Assembly: GCA_002403335.1 (NCBI GenBank)
Contig: DHHO01000010.1
Span: 1 to 42,010 of the forward strand
Source of the DNA: Caldiserica bacterium UBA4770
GTDB taxonomy: Bacteria; Caldisericota; Caldisericia; Caldisericales; Caldisericaceae
DNA: 42,010 nucleotides
Direction of reading: 5' to 3'
Position 1 is the stretch's first letter. Every line of letters begins with the position of its first letter. Both the position numbers and the translations under genes were made by a program. This document shows positions 26,414 through 34,715 of this stretch, one piece after another. Below the pieces are notes generated by a model. It was not told the origin of the DNA. It worked only from the letters and a program-made list of their open reading frames with translations, and ran no database searches.

Positions 26414-27540
26414 AAGTGCCTCTATCAAGACCTTGGGTGACAGAAGATGATATTGAAGCAGTCGAAGAGGTCTTGAGAACGCCTAATTTAAGCTTGGGGC
26501 CAAAACTTGTTGAATTTGAGAGCATGCTTGCTCAAGTTGCTCAAAGAAAATATGCAGTTGCCGTAAATAGTGGTACATCTGCACTGCATCTTATTATTCG
26601 TTCTCTTGGGATAAAAGACGGTGACGAAGTTATTACAACACCTTTTAGTTTTATTGCTTCATCAAACTGCATTCTCTTTGAAAGGGCAACACCTATGTTT
26701 GTGGATATTAAGCCTGATACCTACAATATAAACCCAGCACTTATAGAAAAGTCAATTACTGATAAAACGAAGGCAATTTTAGCTGTGGATGTTTTTGGGC
26801 AACCTGCGGATTGGGACAAATTAACTGCAATTGCTAAAAAGCATAATTTATATTTAATTGAAGATTCTGCAGAATCCATTGGCTCTGAGTATAAAGGAAG
26901 AAAAGCAGGCAGTTTTGGTGATGCTGCAATTTTTGGTTTTTATCCGAACAAACAAATAACGATAGGTGAGGGTGGAGTTATTTTAACAGACGATGAAAAT
27001 ATTTACAAACTCTCTAAAAGTATGAGAAATCAAGGAAGGGGTGAAGATGAAGAGTGGCTTTACCACGTGAGGTTAGGGTACAACTATAGAGTTTCTGATA
27101 TAAATTGTGCACTTGGAATTTCACAGCTTAAAAGACTTGATGAGATTATTGAAATGAGGGGGCGTGTTGCTAATATTTACTCTCAAAAACTCTCAGAAAT
27201 TAAGGAATTAATCCCTCCTTATATAAGCCTGGATACTACAAGGATGAGCTGGTTTGTTTATGTTGTCAGGCTGTCGGAAGAATTTGATGCTATTAAAAGA
27301 GATCTCATTATACAGAAACTTGGTGAAAGGGGGATACAAACGAGGGAGTATTTTTCACCGATCCATTTGCAACCATTCTATGTCGAGAAGTTCCATTTTA
27401 AACAAGGAGATTATCCAGTGACAGATTTCGTCTCTGATAGAACAATTTCATTACCCTTTTATACCACTATGAGTAAGGAGGAGGTTGATTTTGTAGTAAG
27501 TAATTTAAAAGAAGTCATTTATGAGGTAGAAAAATTTTGA
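26410..27540 (+). CDS. pglE: PglE-like DegT-family UDP-sugar 4-aminotransferase
   Basis: The 376-residue PLP enzyme starts VPLSRPWVTEDDIEAVEEVL and has VNSGTSALHL (phosphate site), FSFIASSN, VDVFGQPADWD, IEDSAESIGS and the Schiff-base lysine in FYPNKQITIGEGG. It belongs to the group that aminates 4-keto-6-deoxy sugars (PglE, perosamine synthases). Beside a PglF-like dehydratase and a PglD-like acetyltransferase, the likely substrate is UDP-4-keto-6-deoxy-GlcNAc, with glutamate as the amino donor. An ATGA overlap precedes it and a TTGA overlap follows. Confidence 0.88.
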   Translation: MKVPLSRPWVTEDDIEAVEEVLRTPNLSLGPKLVEFESMLAQVAQRKYAVAVNSGTSALHLIIRSLGIKDGDEVITTPFSFIASSNCILFERATPMFVDIKPDTYNINPALIEKSITDKTKAILAVDVFGQPADWDKLTAIAKKHNLYLIEDSAESIGSEYKGRKAGSFGDAAIFGFYPNKQITIGEGGVILTDDENIYKLSKSMRNQGRGEDEEWLYHVRLGYNYRVSDINCALGISQLKRLDEIIEMRGRVANIYSQKLSEIKELIPPYISLDTTRMSWFVYVVRLSEEFDAIKRDLIIQKLGERGIQTREYFSPIHLQPFYVEKFHFKQGDYPVTDFVSDRTISLPFYTTMSKEEVDFVVSNLKEVIYEVEKF

Positions 27541-29399
27541 AGAAGTTGACGAATAAAATTCTTAGGAATAAGTTGACTATTACAATCACTTTTGCTAAGC
27601 TTTTAATTGATGTATTTCTCTATAATGTTGCAACACTTTTAGGTGTTTTTCTGCGTTTCGATTTTGCCCTTCAAAGAAATTTCATTCATATAGATGACCC
27701 GTTTGGAATAGTTGAAAATATAACTTTTATCATTTTTGAGATTGTTTTTCGGATGCCCTTGCATAGTTTTGAGTTCACAAGTGTTAAGGAAGTTTCTGAT
27801 ATTTTTGTTGCAGTATTCCTTACAAAAGCAGCCTCTTATTCGATGTTCTATTTGATGGGGGACAATGTTAGTTTTTCAAGAGGTGCATATCTTGCTTCTT
27901 TTGTGATAGCATTTTTGCTTATTGCAGGAGTAAGGATTATCTACAGGATGTTTTATGAGTTAAGGAACAGAAAAGGGGCAACACTTTCAAAAAGGAAAAA
28001 GAAGGTTCTTATAATTGGCGCTGGGGATGCAGGTGAAAAGCTTCTAAGAGAGATTATCTCACACCCAGAGCTTTCTTATGAGATTGTTGGGTTCATTGAC
28101 GATGATCCAAGAAAAAAAAGAACACAGATACATGGATACTCTGTTATAGGTGGAATTGAGAGATTGCCTTATGCTGTTAAGGAGTATGCTGTTGATGTTA
28201 TTATATATGCTATACCAACTGCACCAAGAGAACACTTACAAAAGGTTGTTTCTCTTGTGTCTGCAACTAATGTAGAGATAAAAACACTTCCAGCAATCTG
28301 GGAAATAGTTTCAGGAAGAGTAAGCATAGAAGGTATTAAAAATGTAGAGCTTGAGGATTTGCTTCCAAGAGTTGCTATTAAAATGACAAGTTCCGAAGTT
28401 GAGAATTTTATAAAGGATAAAGTAGTGCTTATTACAGGTGCAGGTGGGTCAATTGGCTCGGAAATCTCAAGACAGGTTGTTAATTTTAAGCCTCAAAAGC
28501 TTCTTCTCTTGGGAAGAGGTGAAAATAGGATTTTTGATATAGAAATGGAACTGACCCAGAAGAAGAAATTTAAAGAGATAATTCCTATTATTTGTGACAT
28601 AAGAAACAGGGAAAAAGTATTTAAAGTATTTGAACAATATAAACCTAATGTTGTATTTCATGCAGCAGCCCATAAGCATGTTCCCCTTATGGAAAAGAAC
28701 CCAGATGAAGCTATTTTTAATAATATTTTTGGTACAAAAAACCTACTGGATGCTTCAGTAGGAACTGGAGTGGGAAAGTTTATAAATATTTCTACCGATA
28801 AAGCAGTAAATCCTGTAAATGTAATGGGTGCATCAAAAAGGGTAGTTGAAATTATGCTTCAATACTATTCAAAAGATAGTAGCGGCACTATTTTTACGAG
28901 CGTTAGGTTTGGAAATGTCTTGGGGAGTAAGGGAAGTGTAGCAGAGGTTTTTAGAAAAGAAATACAGGAGACAGAGGTGATAACTGTAACTAATCCAGAT
29001 ATGGAAAGGTACTTTATGCTTATTTCTGAAGCAGTAGAGTTAGTTTTGCATGCAGGCGCACTTGCAATGGGTGGGGAGATTTATGTTCTGAAGATGGGAG
29101 AGCCTGTAAATATGTTGGAATTTGCAAAGAACTTTGTTAAGCTTTCAGGGAAAGAGGTGGGGAAAGACATTAAAATCGAGGTTATTGGAAATAGAGGGGG
29201 AGAAAAATTGAAGGAAGAATTATGGGGCGAGAAAGAAACAATTGAGGATACAGCAAATCCTTATATTCTAAAGGTTGTTGGGAATAATAATCCGTTTAAT
29301 AAGGAAGATTTCTTTGCAAAACTTGACGAACTTCGTGAGGTTGCTAATTCTTTTAATGAAGCGGAAATTAGAAGGCTATTAAAAGAAATTATTTTATAG
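27537..29399 (+). CDS. pglF: PglF-like membrane UDP-GlcNAc 4,6-dehydratase
   Basis: The 620-residue long-form dehydratase (PglF/WbpM/CapD type) has about four N-terminal membrane segments (1-140), a Rossmann-like middle domain (about 155-280, LIIGAGDAGEKLLREI and GFIDDDP) and a C-terminal SDR domain with ITGAGGSIGSEI (about 299), DIRNREKVF, HAAAHKHVPLME and ISTDKAVNPVNVMGASKR, where Met replaces the usual catalytic Tyr as in WbpM. It makes UDP-4-keto-6-deoxy-GlcNAc, the first step to diNAcBac. The TTG start overlaps the preceding stop by 4 bases. Confidence 0.9.
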   Translation: MKKLTNKILRNKLTITITFAKLLIDVFLYNVATLLGVFLRFDFALQRNFIHIDDPFGIVENITFIIFEIVFRMPLHSFEFTSVKEVSDIFVAVFLTKAASYSMFYLMGDNVSFSRGAYLASFVIAFLLIAGVRIIYRMFYELRNRKGATLSKRKKKVLIIGAGDAGEKLLREIISHPELSYEIVGFIDDDPRKKRTQIHGYSVIGGIERLPYAVKEYAVDVIIYAIPTAPREHLQKVVSLVSATNVEIKTLPAIWEIVSGRVSIEGIKNVELEDLLPRVAIKMTSSEVENFIKDKVVLITGAGGSIGSEISRQVVNFKPQKLLLLGRGENRIFDIEMELTQKKKFKEIIPIICDIRNREKVFKVFEQYKPNVVFHAAAHKHVPLMEKNPDEAIFNNIFGTKNLLDASVGTGVGKFINISTDKAVNPVNVMGASKRVVEIMLQYYSKDSSGTIFTSVRFGNVLGSKGSVAEVFRKEIQETEVITVTNPDMERYFMLISEAVELVLHAGALAMGGEIYVLKMGEPVNMLEFAKNFVKLSGKEVGKDIKIEVIGNRGGEKLKEELWGEKETIEDTANPYILKVVGNNNPFNKEDFFAKLDELREVANSFNEAEIRRLLKEIIL

Positions 29400-29420
29400 T
29401 CGTAAGTAAAGGAGGATAAC

Positions 29421-30338
29421 ATGAAAATTCTTGTAACGGGTGGGGCAGGGTTTATTGGGTCAAATGTTTCGGATGCTCTTGTGGGAGAGGGGCATAATGT
29501 TGTAATTGTTGATAACCTTTCTACAGGAAAAGAGGAGAACATAAACCCCGGCGCTCAATTTTACAATGTGGATATAACCGATGAGGAAGCCCTTGAAGAT
29601 GTTTTTCGAAGTTTTGAGCCTGAGGTAGTTTTCCATATTGCTGCACAGATTGATGTGAGAAAATCCGTCGAAGATCCCGCATTTGATGCAGAAGTTAATG
29701 TGGTTGGGTCGGTAAATGTGTTTAGGATGAGTGTTCAGTATGGGGTAAGAAGGGTTGTTCTTTCATCAACAGGTGGGGCACTTTATGGAGAGGTCGGGCA
29801 ACTCCCTGTTTCAGAAGGTGCATCTGTAGAGCCTGTATCCCCTTATGGGGTTTCAAAGTATTGTGCTGAAAATTATTTAAATTATTTTAAAAGGCTCTAT
29901 GGACTTGAAAGGGTTATCTTAAGATATGGAAATGTATATGGTCCACGCCAAGATCCGCTTGGTGAGGCAGGCGTTGTTGCGATATTTACCAGAAAGATAC
30001 TTGATGGAGAGTCTCCTACAATTTTTGGAGATGGCACTCAAACAAGAGATTACATTTATGTAGAAGATGTGGTAAAGGCAAATGTTTTGGCTCTTGAAGG
30101 GAAAGAAGGGATTTATAATATTGGAACAGGAAAGGAAACATCTGTAAATGAACTTGTGGAAATTTTTTCAAAGGTATTGGGGCGTGAAATAAAGCCTGAA
30201 TACACTTCACCAAGAATCGGGGAAGTAACGAGAATTAGTCTTAATGGAGATATGGCAAAAAGAGAATTAGGTTTTACTCCGAAATATTCTCTTCCCGAAG
30301 GGATAAAAAAGACAATTGACTGGTATAGAGGAAAGTAA
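29421..30338 (+). CDS. GalE-like NAD-dependent UDP-sugar 4-epimerase
   Basis: The 305-residue extended SDR has GGAGFIGSNV at the N-terminus, VDNLSTGKEENI, HIAAQIDVRKS, SSTGGALYGE, the catalytic YGVSKYCAE (YxxxK), RYGNVYGPRQDP and YNIGTGKETSVNEL. These are typical of the short UDP-glucose/UDP-GlcNAc 4-epimerases of thermophiles and polysaccharide loci; it could feed UDP-galactose or UDP-GalNAc to the glycosyltransferases. A strong AAAGGAGGA site precedes ATG 29421. It is the last gene of the glycan locus. Its 3' part is duplicated in decayed form at 31311-31484. Confidence 0.88.
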   Translation: MKILVTGGAGFIGSNVSDALVGEGHNVVIVDNLSTGKEENINPGAQFYNVDITDEEALEDVFRSFEPEVVFHIAAQIDVRKSVEDPAFDAEVNVVGSVNVFRMSVQYGVRRVVLSSTGGALYGEVGQLPVSEGASVEPVSPYGVSKYCAENYLNYFKRLYGLERVILRYGNVYGPRQDPLGEAGVVAIFTRKILDGESPTIFGDGTQTRDYIYVEDVVKANVLALEGKEGIYNIGTGKETSVNELVEIFSKVLGREIKPEYTSPRIGEVTRISLNGDMAKRELGFTPKYSLPEGIKKTIDWYRGK

Positions 30339-30715
30339 AGACGAGATTGCTTTAATTCGAAGAGGTGGACTGACCCCCTTTGAACTTTCCCCAAAAACAA
30401 AAAGAAAAGACGAGATTGCTTCGGCTTCTTACGAAGCCTCGCAATGACCCCCCTTCTGTCACTGCGAGCGACCAAAGGAAGCGTGGCAGTCTCACCTTTC
30501 CAATCAAGGAGGTAAGAGTACCCTCCTCGAAACTCCACCCAAAAGACATTAAAGACGAGATTGCCACGGCTGTGAAAGACAAAGGCACAGCCTCGCAATG
30601 ACAAGAAAAAAGAAAAGACACGGTTGCTTGACTTCGGCAAGGAAAAGAGTGCGCAATGACAAGAAAAAGGAAAGGATTGCGCGAGAACAGCTCGCAATGA
30701 CGGTGGAACGAGATT
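30339..30715. repeat. Intergenic palindromic-repeat cluster, copy 2
   Basis: Directly after the epimerase stop the DNA is made of short units such as AGACGAGATTGCTT, CCTCGCAATGACCC, CACTGCGAGCGACCAAAGG and the core AAAGACATTAAAGACGAGATTGC (about 30542-30564). GCAATGAC ends recur at 30440, 30595, 30652 and 30695. Open frames here on either strand (for example 30113-30697 minus) have low-complexity products with FFLFLGK and SDRRGVIAR and are not genes. Nothing else was seen in this gap. Confidence 0.75.
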
Positions 30716-30778
30716 CTTCCTTGCAAAAACCGCTCGTCAGAATGATGAGCGGCATGCAAGATTGCCCAAGAATGTGGC

Positions 30779-31024
30779 TTAGTGAAATAGCTTTTCTATC
30801 AGTTCGTTTTTTGGAATTTCCAGCACATTACTTAATTCGTTAAGTATAGCATTAAGTGTGCCTATTTTAATGGGATTATGTGCAGGTATTGTTATATTAT
30901 GTGTTTTACCTTTAATTTCAGCAGAAAGCCTTATGTGACTCCCACTTTGACGCGAAATTTTATAACCGATTCTTTTAAGGGAATTGATTAAATCTTCGTA
31001 TCCTGCATCCCTCGGTATTTTCAT
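30779..31024 (-). CDS. hicA: HicA-family mRNA-interferase toxin
   Basis: The 81-residue protein has the double-stranded-RNA-binding-like fold signature of HicA: an N-terminal DLINSLKRIGYKISRQSGSH containing the catalytic histidine in GSH, followed by ITIPAHNPIKIGTLNAIL. HicA toxins cleave mRNA when free of their antitoxin. Its ATG overlaps the stop of hicB as ATGA, so it is translated after the antitoxin. The order hicB-hicA is the reverse of the classic E. coli layout but is common in this subfamily. It lies in a repeat-rich gap outside the glycan operon. Confidence 0.9.
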   Translation of the reverse strand: MKIPRDAGYEDLINSLKRIGYKISRQSGSHIRLSAEIKGKTHNITIPAHNPIKIGTLNAILNELSNVLEIPKNELIEKLFH

Positions 31025-31227
31025 AAAGCAACAACTTCCTCTTTAACAAAATGGATTCTTATAATTTTTGGTACATTATCAGGCTCGAAATGGCATCTTA
31101 CTGCATCCTTTATGGCTTCTTTTATTTCTTCAATTGTCTCCCCTTCGGTGAATATTGATTCGCCAAGAGCTCTTGCAGTGTATCCGCCATCTGGGCTTTC
31201 TTCAACAATAAAAAATAATTCTTTCAT
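31021..31227 (-). CDS. hicB: HicB-family antitoxin
   Basis: The 68-residue protein (MKELFFIVEESPDGGYTARA, then TEGETIEEIKEAIKDAVRCHF) is the degraded RNase H-like HicB core, without the C-terminal DNA-binding domain found in longer members, so autoregulation may be indirect. I prefer ATG 31227, which has GAGGTGA about 7 bases upstream, over the GTG at 31236. A TATAAT lies at 31245-31250 (minus strand) but is very close to the start and lacks a good -35. The decayed epimerase copy lies just upstream. Confidence 0.88.
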   Translation of the reverse strand: MKELFFIVEESPDGGYTARALGESIFTEGETIEEIKEAIKDAVRCHFEPDNVPKIIRIHFVKEEVVAL

Positions 31228-31310
31228 ACTTATCACCTCAAATCATTATATTCCAAAATCCCATTTTCTATTAATACTTCTACTCTGTTTGCTTGTAAAC
31301 TTCCTATCTC

Positions 31311-31484
31311 TTTGCTAAGGTTTTGCAACATGAAATTCATCCACAATGTGCTCAGGCTCGAAAGGGTAAAGTGCATTGAATAAGCCTTGATGGAGATATG
31401 GCAAAAAGAGAATTAGGTTTTACTCCGAAATATTCTCTTGAAGAAGGGATAAAAAAGACAATTGACTGGTACAAGGTAAAGTAA
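31311..31484 (+). pseudogene. Decayed duplicate of the 3' end of the GalE-like epimerase
   Basis: Read in frame from 31311 the DNA gives FAKVLQHEIHPQCAQARKG, then KVH, a TGA at 31377, and ISLDGDMAKRELGFTPKYSL and the rest of the epimerase C-terminus, ending at TAA 31482-31484. The intact gene has FSKVLGREIKPEY and ISLNGDMAKRELGF at the matching place. From 31388 on it is nearly identical in DNA to 30241-30338 and the identity continues into the repeats beyond. ARKGKVH is closer to the family consensus ARKGEV than the intact copy is, so it may descend from a distinct paralogue. Confidence 0.85.
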
Positions 31485-32040
31485 AGACGAGATTGCTTTA
31501 ATTCGAAGAGGTGGACTGACCCCCTTCGGACTTTCCCCAAAAACAAAAAGAAAAGACGAGATTGCTTCGGTCGTAAAAGACACTCCCTCGCAATGACCCC
31601 CCTTCTGTCACTGCGAGCGACCAAAGGGAGCGTGGCAGTCTCGCCTTTACCAATTGAGGAGGTGAAAAGACCCTCCTCAATACTCCACCCAAAAGACATT
31701 AAAGACGAGATTGCTTTAATTCGAAGAGGTGGACTGCCCCCTTCGGACTTTCCCCAAAAACAAAAAGAAAAAACGAGATTGCTTCGGCTTCTTACGAAGC
31801 CTCGCAATGACCCCCCTTCTGTCACTGCGAGCGACCAAAGGGAGCGTGGCAGTCTCACCTTTCCAATCAAGGAGGTAAGAGTACCCTCCTCGACACTCCA
31901 CCCAAAAGACATTAAAGACGAGATTGCTTCGTCGGACTACGTCCTCCGCTTGACTTCGTCAAGGAAAGAAGTGCGCAATGACAAGAAAAAGGAAAGGAGT
32001 GCGCAATGACAAGAAAAAGGAAAGGATTGCGCACGACAGA
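31485..32040. repeat. Tandem intergenic repeat array, copies 3 and 4
   Basis: Two roughly 218-bp units lie head to tail (about 31493-31712 and 31713-31929). Each starts with CGAGATTGCTTTAATTCGAA, passes through CACTGCGAGCGACCAAAGGG and ends at the core AAAGACATTAAAGACGAGATTGC. The first is also a direct duplicate of 30349-30563. Short GCGCAATGACAAGAAAAAGGAAAGG copies follow to 32040. Open frames across it (31352-31912 minus, 31593-32009 plus) are by-products of the repeats. No gene is seen between 31485 and 32138. Confidence 0.8.
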
Positions 32041-32066
32041 AAAAAAGCAATCCTATACAGTGACTG

Positions 32067-32108
32067 AAAAAAAGACAGCCTCCTCTCAATTACGGAAGAG
32101 GGGGGGCT
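32067..32108 (-). terminator. Rho-independent terminator of acetate kinase gene
   Basis: On the minus strand AGCCCCCCCTCT pairs imperfectly with AGAGGAGGCT around a 10-base loop and is followed by GTCTTTTTTT, about 30 bases past the ackA stop. Confidence 0.7.
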
Positions 32109-32138
32109 AAAGTCTCTCTTCTTGCTTTTAAAAAGGCT

Positions 32139-33482
32139 TCAAATTCTAGGGACTCTGGCCTTTATAGAAGCAAGCTCTGGTTTATTTTCAATCTCCTTTT
32201 TGAAGTTATCTTCCCTGAGCAGGTTTACATATTGGGGATCTTGGAAGGAGTATTTGAAGTTTGTATGAACATCATAACGACCCTCAAGTAGAGCAACAGT
32301 GTCCTCGGTCATTACAAGTTCCTCGTCTGTAGGGATAACGAAGATTTTTATCCTTGAGTCATCGCTTGAGATTATTGTCTCTGCATTTCTTGTGCGTGAG
32401 AGGGCGTTTCTTTCAGGGTCAATCTTGACTCCGAAGCTTTCAAGGCCTGAGACCATCTTTTCCCTGATAAGAGAGCTCATTTCTCCGACACCAGCAGTGA
32501 ATACAATGGCATCAACATTTCCAAGAGCACCCATATAAGAAGAGATATATTTTTTCCCTCTATAGGCTTCGATTTCTATTGCAAGTTGAGCCTGCTTGTT
32601 GCCATCATTTGCTGCAATCTCCACATCCCTTCTGTCTGTGTATTTTTCAGTAATGCCAAGAATGCCGCTTTTTTTGTTGAGGATATCGTTCATTTCCTTT
32701 GTTGATAGACCGAGTTTATCCATCATATAGAGGTCTATAGCAGCGTCATGATCCCCTGCTCGTGTTCCCATAACGGCACCCTCAAGAGGTGTAAAGCCCA
32801 TACTTGTGTCTACAGAGATACCATTTCTTATTGCATTGAAGCTTACTCCATTTCCAATATGTGCTGCAACAATATTTGTCTGGAATGGGTCCTTTCCAAG
32901 AAGCACCGAGGCTCTCTTTGATACGTAGAGAAATGATGTCCCGTGAAAACCATATCTTCGTATTTGATACTTTCTGTACCACTCATAGGGAAGTGCGTAA
33001 ATATATGCATATCCTGGCATTGTCTGGTGCCATGCTGTGTCCATAATTGCCATATGGGGGATGTCAGGCAGGACCTCCTTAGCTGCTTTAATTCCCATAA
33101 TATTTGGAGGGTTATGTAGAGGAGCAAGTTCCTGGAGTTCTATAAATGTTTGAAGGGCTGCCTCATCTATTATAACTGATTTGTTGAACTTTTCGCCCCC
33201 GTGAACCACCCTATGCCCGACTGCCCTGACCTGTGAGATATCCTTGATAACTCCGTATTCAGAGTTTGTGAGGGTTTCCATAATAAGTGAGATTGCCTCC
33301 TTGTGTGTGGGACAATCTCTTTCGATTCTTACTTTGTTATTTCCCATGACCTCGTGCGTGATAAAGGAACCCCCAATTGTTACTCTCTCCACAATCCCTT
33401 TGGCAAGTATCATCTTCTCTTCCCATTGATAAAGCTGATATTTTACGGAAGAGCTACCGCAATTCAATGTTAGTATGTCCAT
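32139..33482 (-). CDS. ackA: Acetate kinase
   Basis: The 447-residue ASKHA-fold enzyme converts acetyl phosphate and ADP to acetate and ATP, the energy-yielding step of acetate fermentation. It has LNCGSSSVKYQL (N-terminal signature), GHRVVHGGEKF, LAPLHNPPN, MDTAWHQTMPG with the catalytic Asp, YGFHGTS, AHIGNGVS, MGTRAGDHDA with the catalytic Arg, and FTAGVGEMSS. The usual FDTAFH and TRSGDxDP strings are altered, and the C-terminus is about 45 residues longer than the typical 400. I start at ATG 33482, with GGAGGA upstream; the open frame reaching 33617 would cross the promoter and overlap mnmA. It is transcribed alone; no pta lies in the window. Confidence 0.9.
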   Translation of the reverse strand: MDILTLNCGSSSVKYQLYQWEEKMILAKGIVERVTIGGSFITHEVMGNNKVRIERDCPTHKEAISLIMETLTNSEYGVIKDISQVRAVGHRVVHGGEKFNKSVIIDEAALQTFIELQELAPLHNPPNIMGIKAAKEVLPDIPHMAIMDTAWHQTMPGYAYIYALPYEWYRKYQIRRYGFHGTSFLYVSKRASVLLGKDPFQTNIVAAHIGNGVSFNAIRNGISVDTSMGFTPLEGAVMGTRAGDHDAAIDLYMMDKLGLSTKEMNDILNKKSGILGITEKYTDRRDVEIAANDGNKQAQLAIEIEAYRGKKYISSYMGALGNVDAIVFTAGVGEMSSLIREKMVSGLESFGVKIDPERNALSRTRNAETIISSDDSRIKIFVIPTDEELVMTEDTVALLEGRYDVHTNFKYSFQDPQYVNLLREDNFKKEIENKPELASIKARVPRI

Positions 33483-33519
33483 TCTCAAATCCTCCTTCTT
33501 ACATTTAATTAAATACGAT

Positions 33520-33547
33520 ATTATATTCGATTTTTGTGTAAGGTCAA
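33520..33547 (-). promoter_or_regulatory. Promoter of ackA
   Basis: On the minus strand TTGACC (33542-33547) and a perfect TATAAT (33520-33525) are 16 bases apart, about 38 bases before ATG 33482. Confidence 0.7.
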
Positions 33548-33608
33548 CATCACGAATTTCTCTTTGAAATTTATGGGGTATCATTCGCTTTTTAAACAGA
33601 AATGAAAG

Positions 33609-34715
33609 ATGTATCACTGCAATAAATATTCGGAGGAGTTGATTTCCTTTGGTGGTAGATTTGTAGTAAAATCTATTGTGAAGGTAATTGTTGGAATGAG
33701 TGGTGGAGTGGATAGTTCCGTTGCTGCATACCTATTAAAGGAGCAGGGATTTGATGTTTCGGGCGTGTTCTTTAAATTATTTAAAGAAGATGATGGACAA
33801 TCCCGGTATTGCAACCTCCGAAGCGCCTATGAGGCGGCGGAGATAATTGGTATTCCATTTGAGACAATAGATGTAAGCAAGGAGTTTCAAACAGATGTTT
33901 TTAACTATTTCCTTGAATCTTATAAGAAGGGACTTACTCCAAACCCCTGCACGGTATGTAATGAAAGGATAAAATTTGGCATTGGCTTTGATAAAGGAAG
34001 GGAGATTTTTGGGGAATCACTTTTTGCAACAGGGCATTATGTAATCATTGAAAGGAAGGAAGGGAGCATTCATCTAAGAAAGGGGCGTGACAAAACAAAG
34101 GACCAGTCATATATGCTTTGGAGGTTAGAGAGAAATCTGCTTGAGAAAGTGGTTTTGCCCCTCGGTGAATTTACTAAAGATAGGGTGCGGGAAATTGCCT
34201 CTTCCATTAGTGTTGTTGCAGGAGAGGAGAGCGAGGACCTCTGTTTCGTTAAAGGGACTTTTACGAACTTTATCAAAAGCCTCGTCGGGGAAAAGAAAGG
34301 AGAGATCGTTAATACTGAGGGTAAGGTTCTTGGTGAGCACAGGGGTGCTTATTTATACACAATAGGGCAGAGGAGTGGATTGGGAGTTTCATCTTGTGAG
34401 CCTCTATATGTTGTGGAAATTGATGCAAATGAAAACAGAGTGATTCTTGGAAGCCGAAGGGAATGTTATTCTAATTATGCCACCCTTTCAGAGGTAAACT
34501 TTATTGAGGATTATAATGGGGAGCCTGTTGCCCTTACAGGGAAGGTGAGATATCGGGGTGAGGAAAGCCCCTGTACCCTGAAAAGGGAGGGAGGAGTTTT
34601 TGTAGTCGATTTTAACGTACCTCAATTTGCAATAACACCGGGACAGAGCCTTGTACTATATAAAGGAGACACGGTATTTGGTGGTGGAGTGATAATGAAA
34701 GTGAGGAGGAATTAA
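33609..34715 (+). CDS. mnmA: tRNA-specific 2-thiouridylase MnmA
   Basis: The enzyme thiolates U34 of tRNA-Lys/Glu/Gln at the wobble position, using ATP and a sulfur carrier. The PP-loop VGMSGGVDSSVAAYLL (about 29-44), the PNPCTVCNERIKFG block with the first catalytic Cys, ATGHYV, KDQSYMLW, EDLCFV with the second catalytic Cys (usually QDICF) and YTIGQRSGLG are all present; the C-terminal beta-barrel is included. The family normally starts 3-5 residues before the PP-loop, so GTG 33678 (product MKVIVGMSGG) may be the true start, although neither it nor ATG 33609 has a good ribosome site. It is the first gene of a six-gene operon, diverging from ackA. Confidence 0.92.
   Translation: MYHCNKYSEELISFGGRFVVKSIVKVIVGMSGGVDSSVAAYLLKEQGFDVSGVFFKLFKEDDGQSRYCNLRSAYEAAEIIGIPFETIDVSKEFQTDVFNYFLESYKKGLTPNPCTVCNERIKFGIGFDKGREIFGESLFATGHYVIIERKEGSIHLRKGRDKTKDQSYMLWRLERNLLEKVVLPLGEFTKDRVREIASSISVVAGEESEDLCFVKGTFTNFIKSLVGEKKGEIVNTEGKVLGEHRGAYLYTIGQRSGLGVSSCEPLYVVEIDANENRVILGSRRECYSNYATLSEVNFIEDYNGEPVALTGKVRYRGEESPCTLKREGGVFVVDFNVPQFAITPGQSLVLYKGDTVFGGGVIMKVRRN

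Noticed and set aside
30113..30697. 194-codon minus-strand open frame
   Set aside because: It is a by-product of the palindromic repeats and the epimerase antisense strand. The product is low-complexity, with SDRRGVIAR and FFLFLGK strings that recur wherever the repeat occurs, and has no ribosome site.
31352..31912. 186-codon minus-strand open frame
   Set aside because: It lies across the tandem repeat array and translates the same repeat strings twice; not a gene.
31593..32009. 138-codon plus-strand open frame
   Set aside because: It is entirely inside the repeat array and matches the translation of other copies of the repeat.
33483..33617. N-terminal extension of acetate kinase by 45 residues
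   Set aside because: The extension would cover the -10 and -35 boxes and overlap the mnmA start, while ATG 33482 has a strong ribosome site and begins at the family's usual N-terminus.
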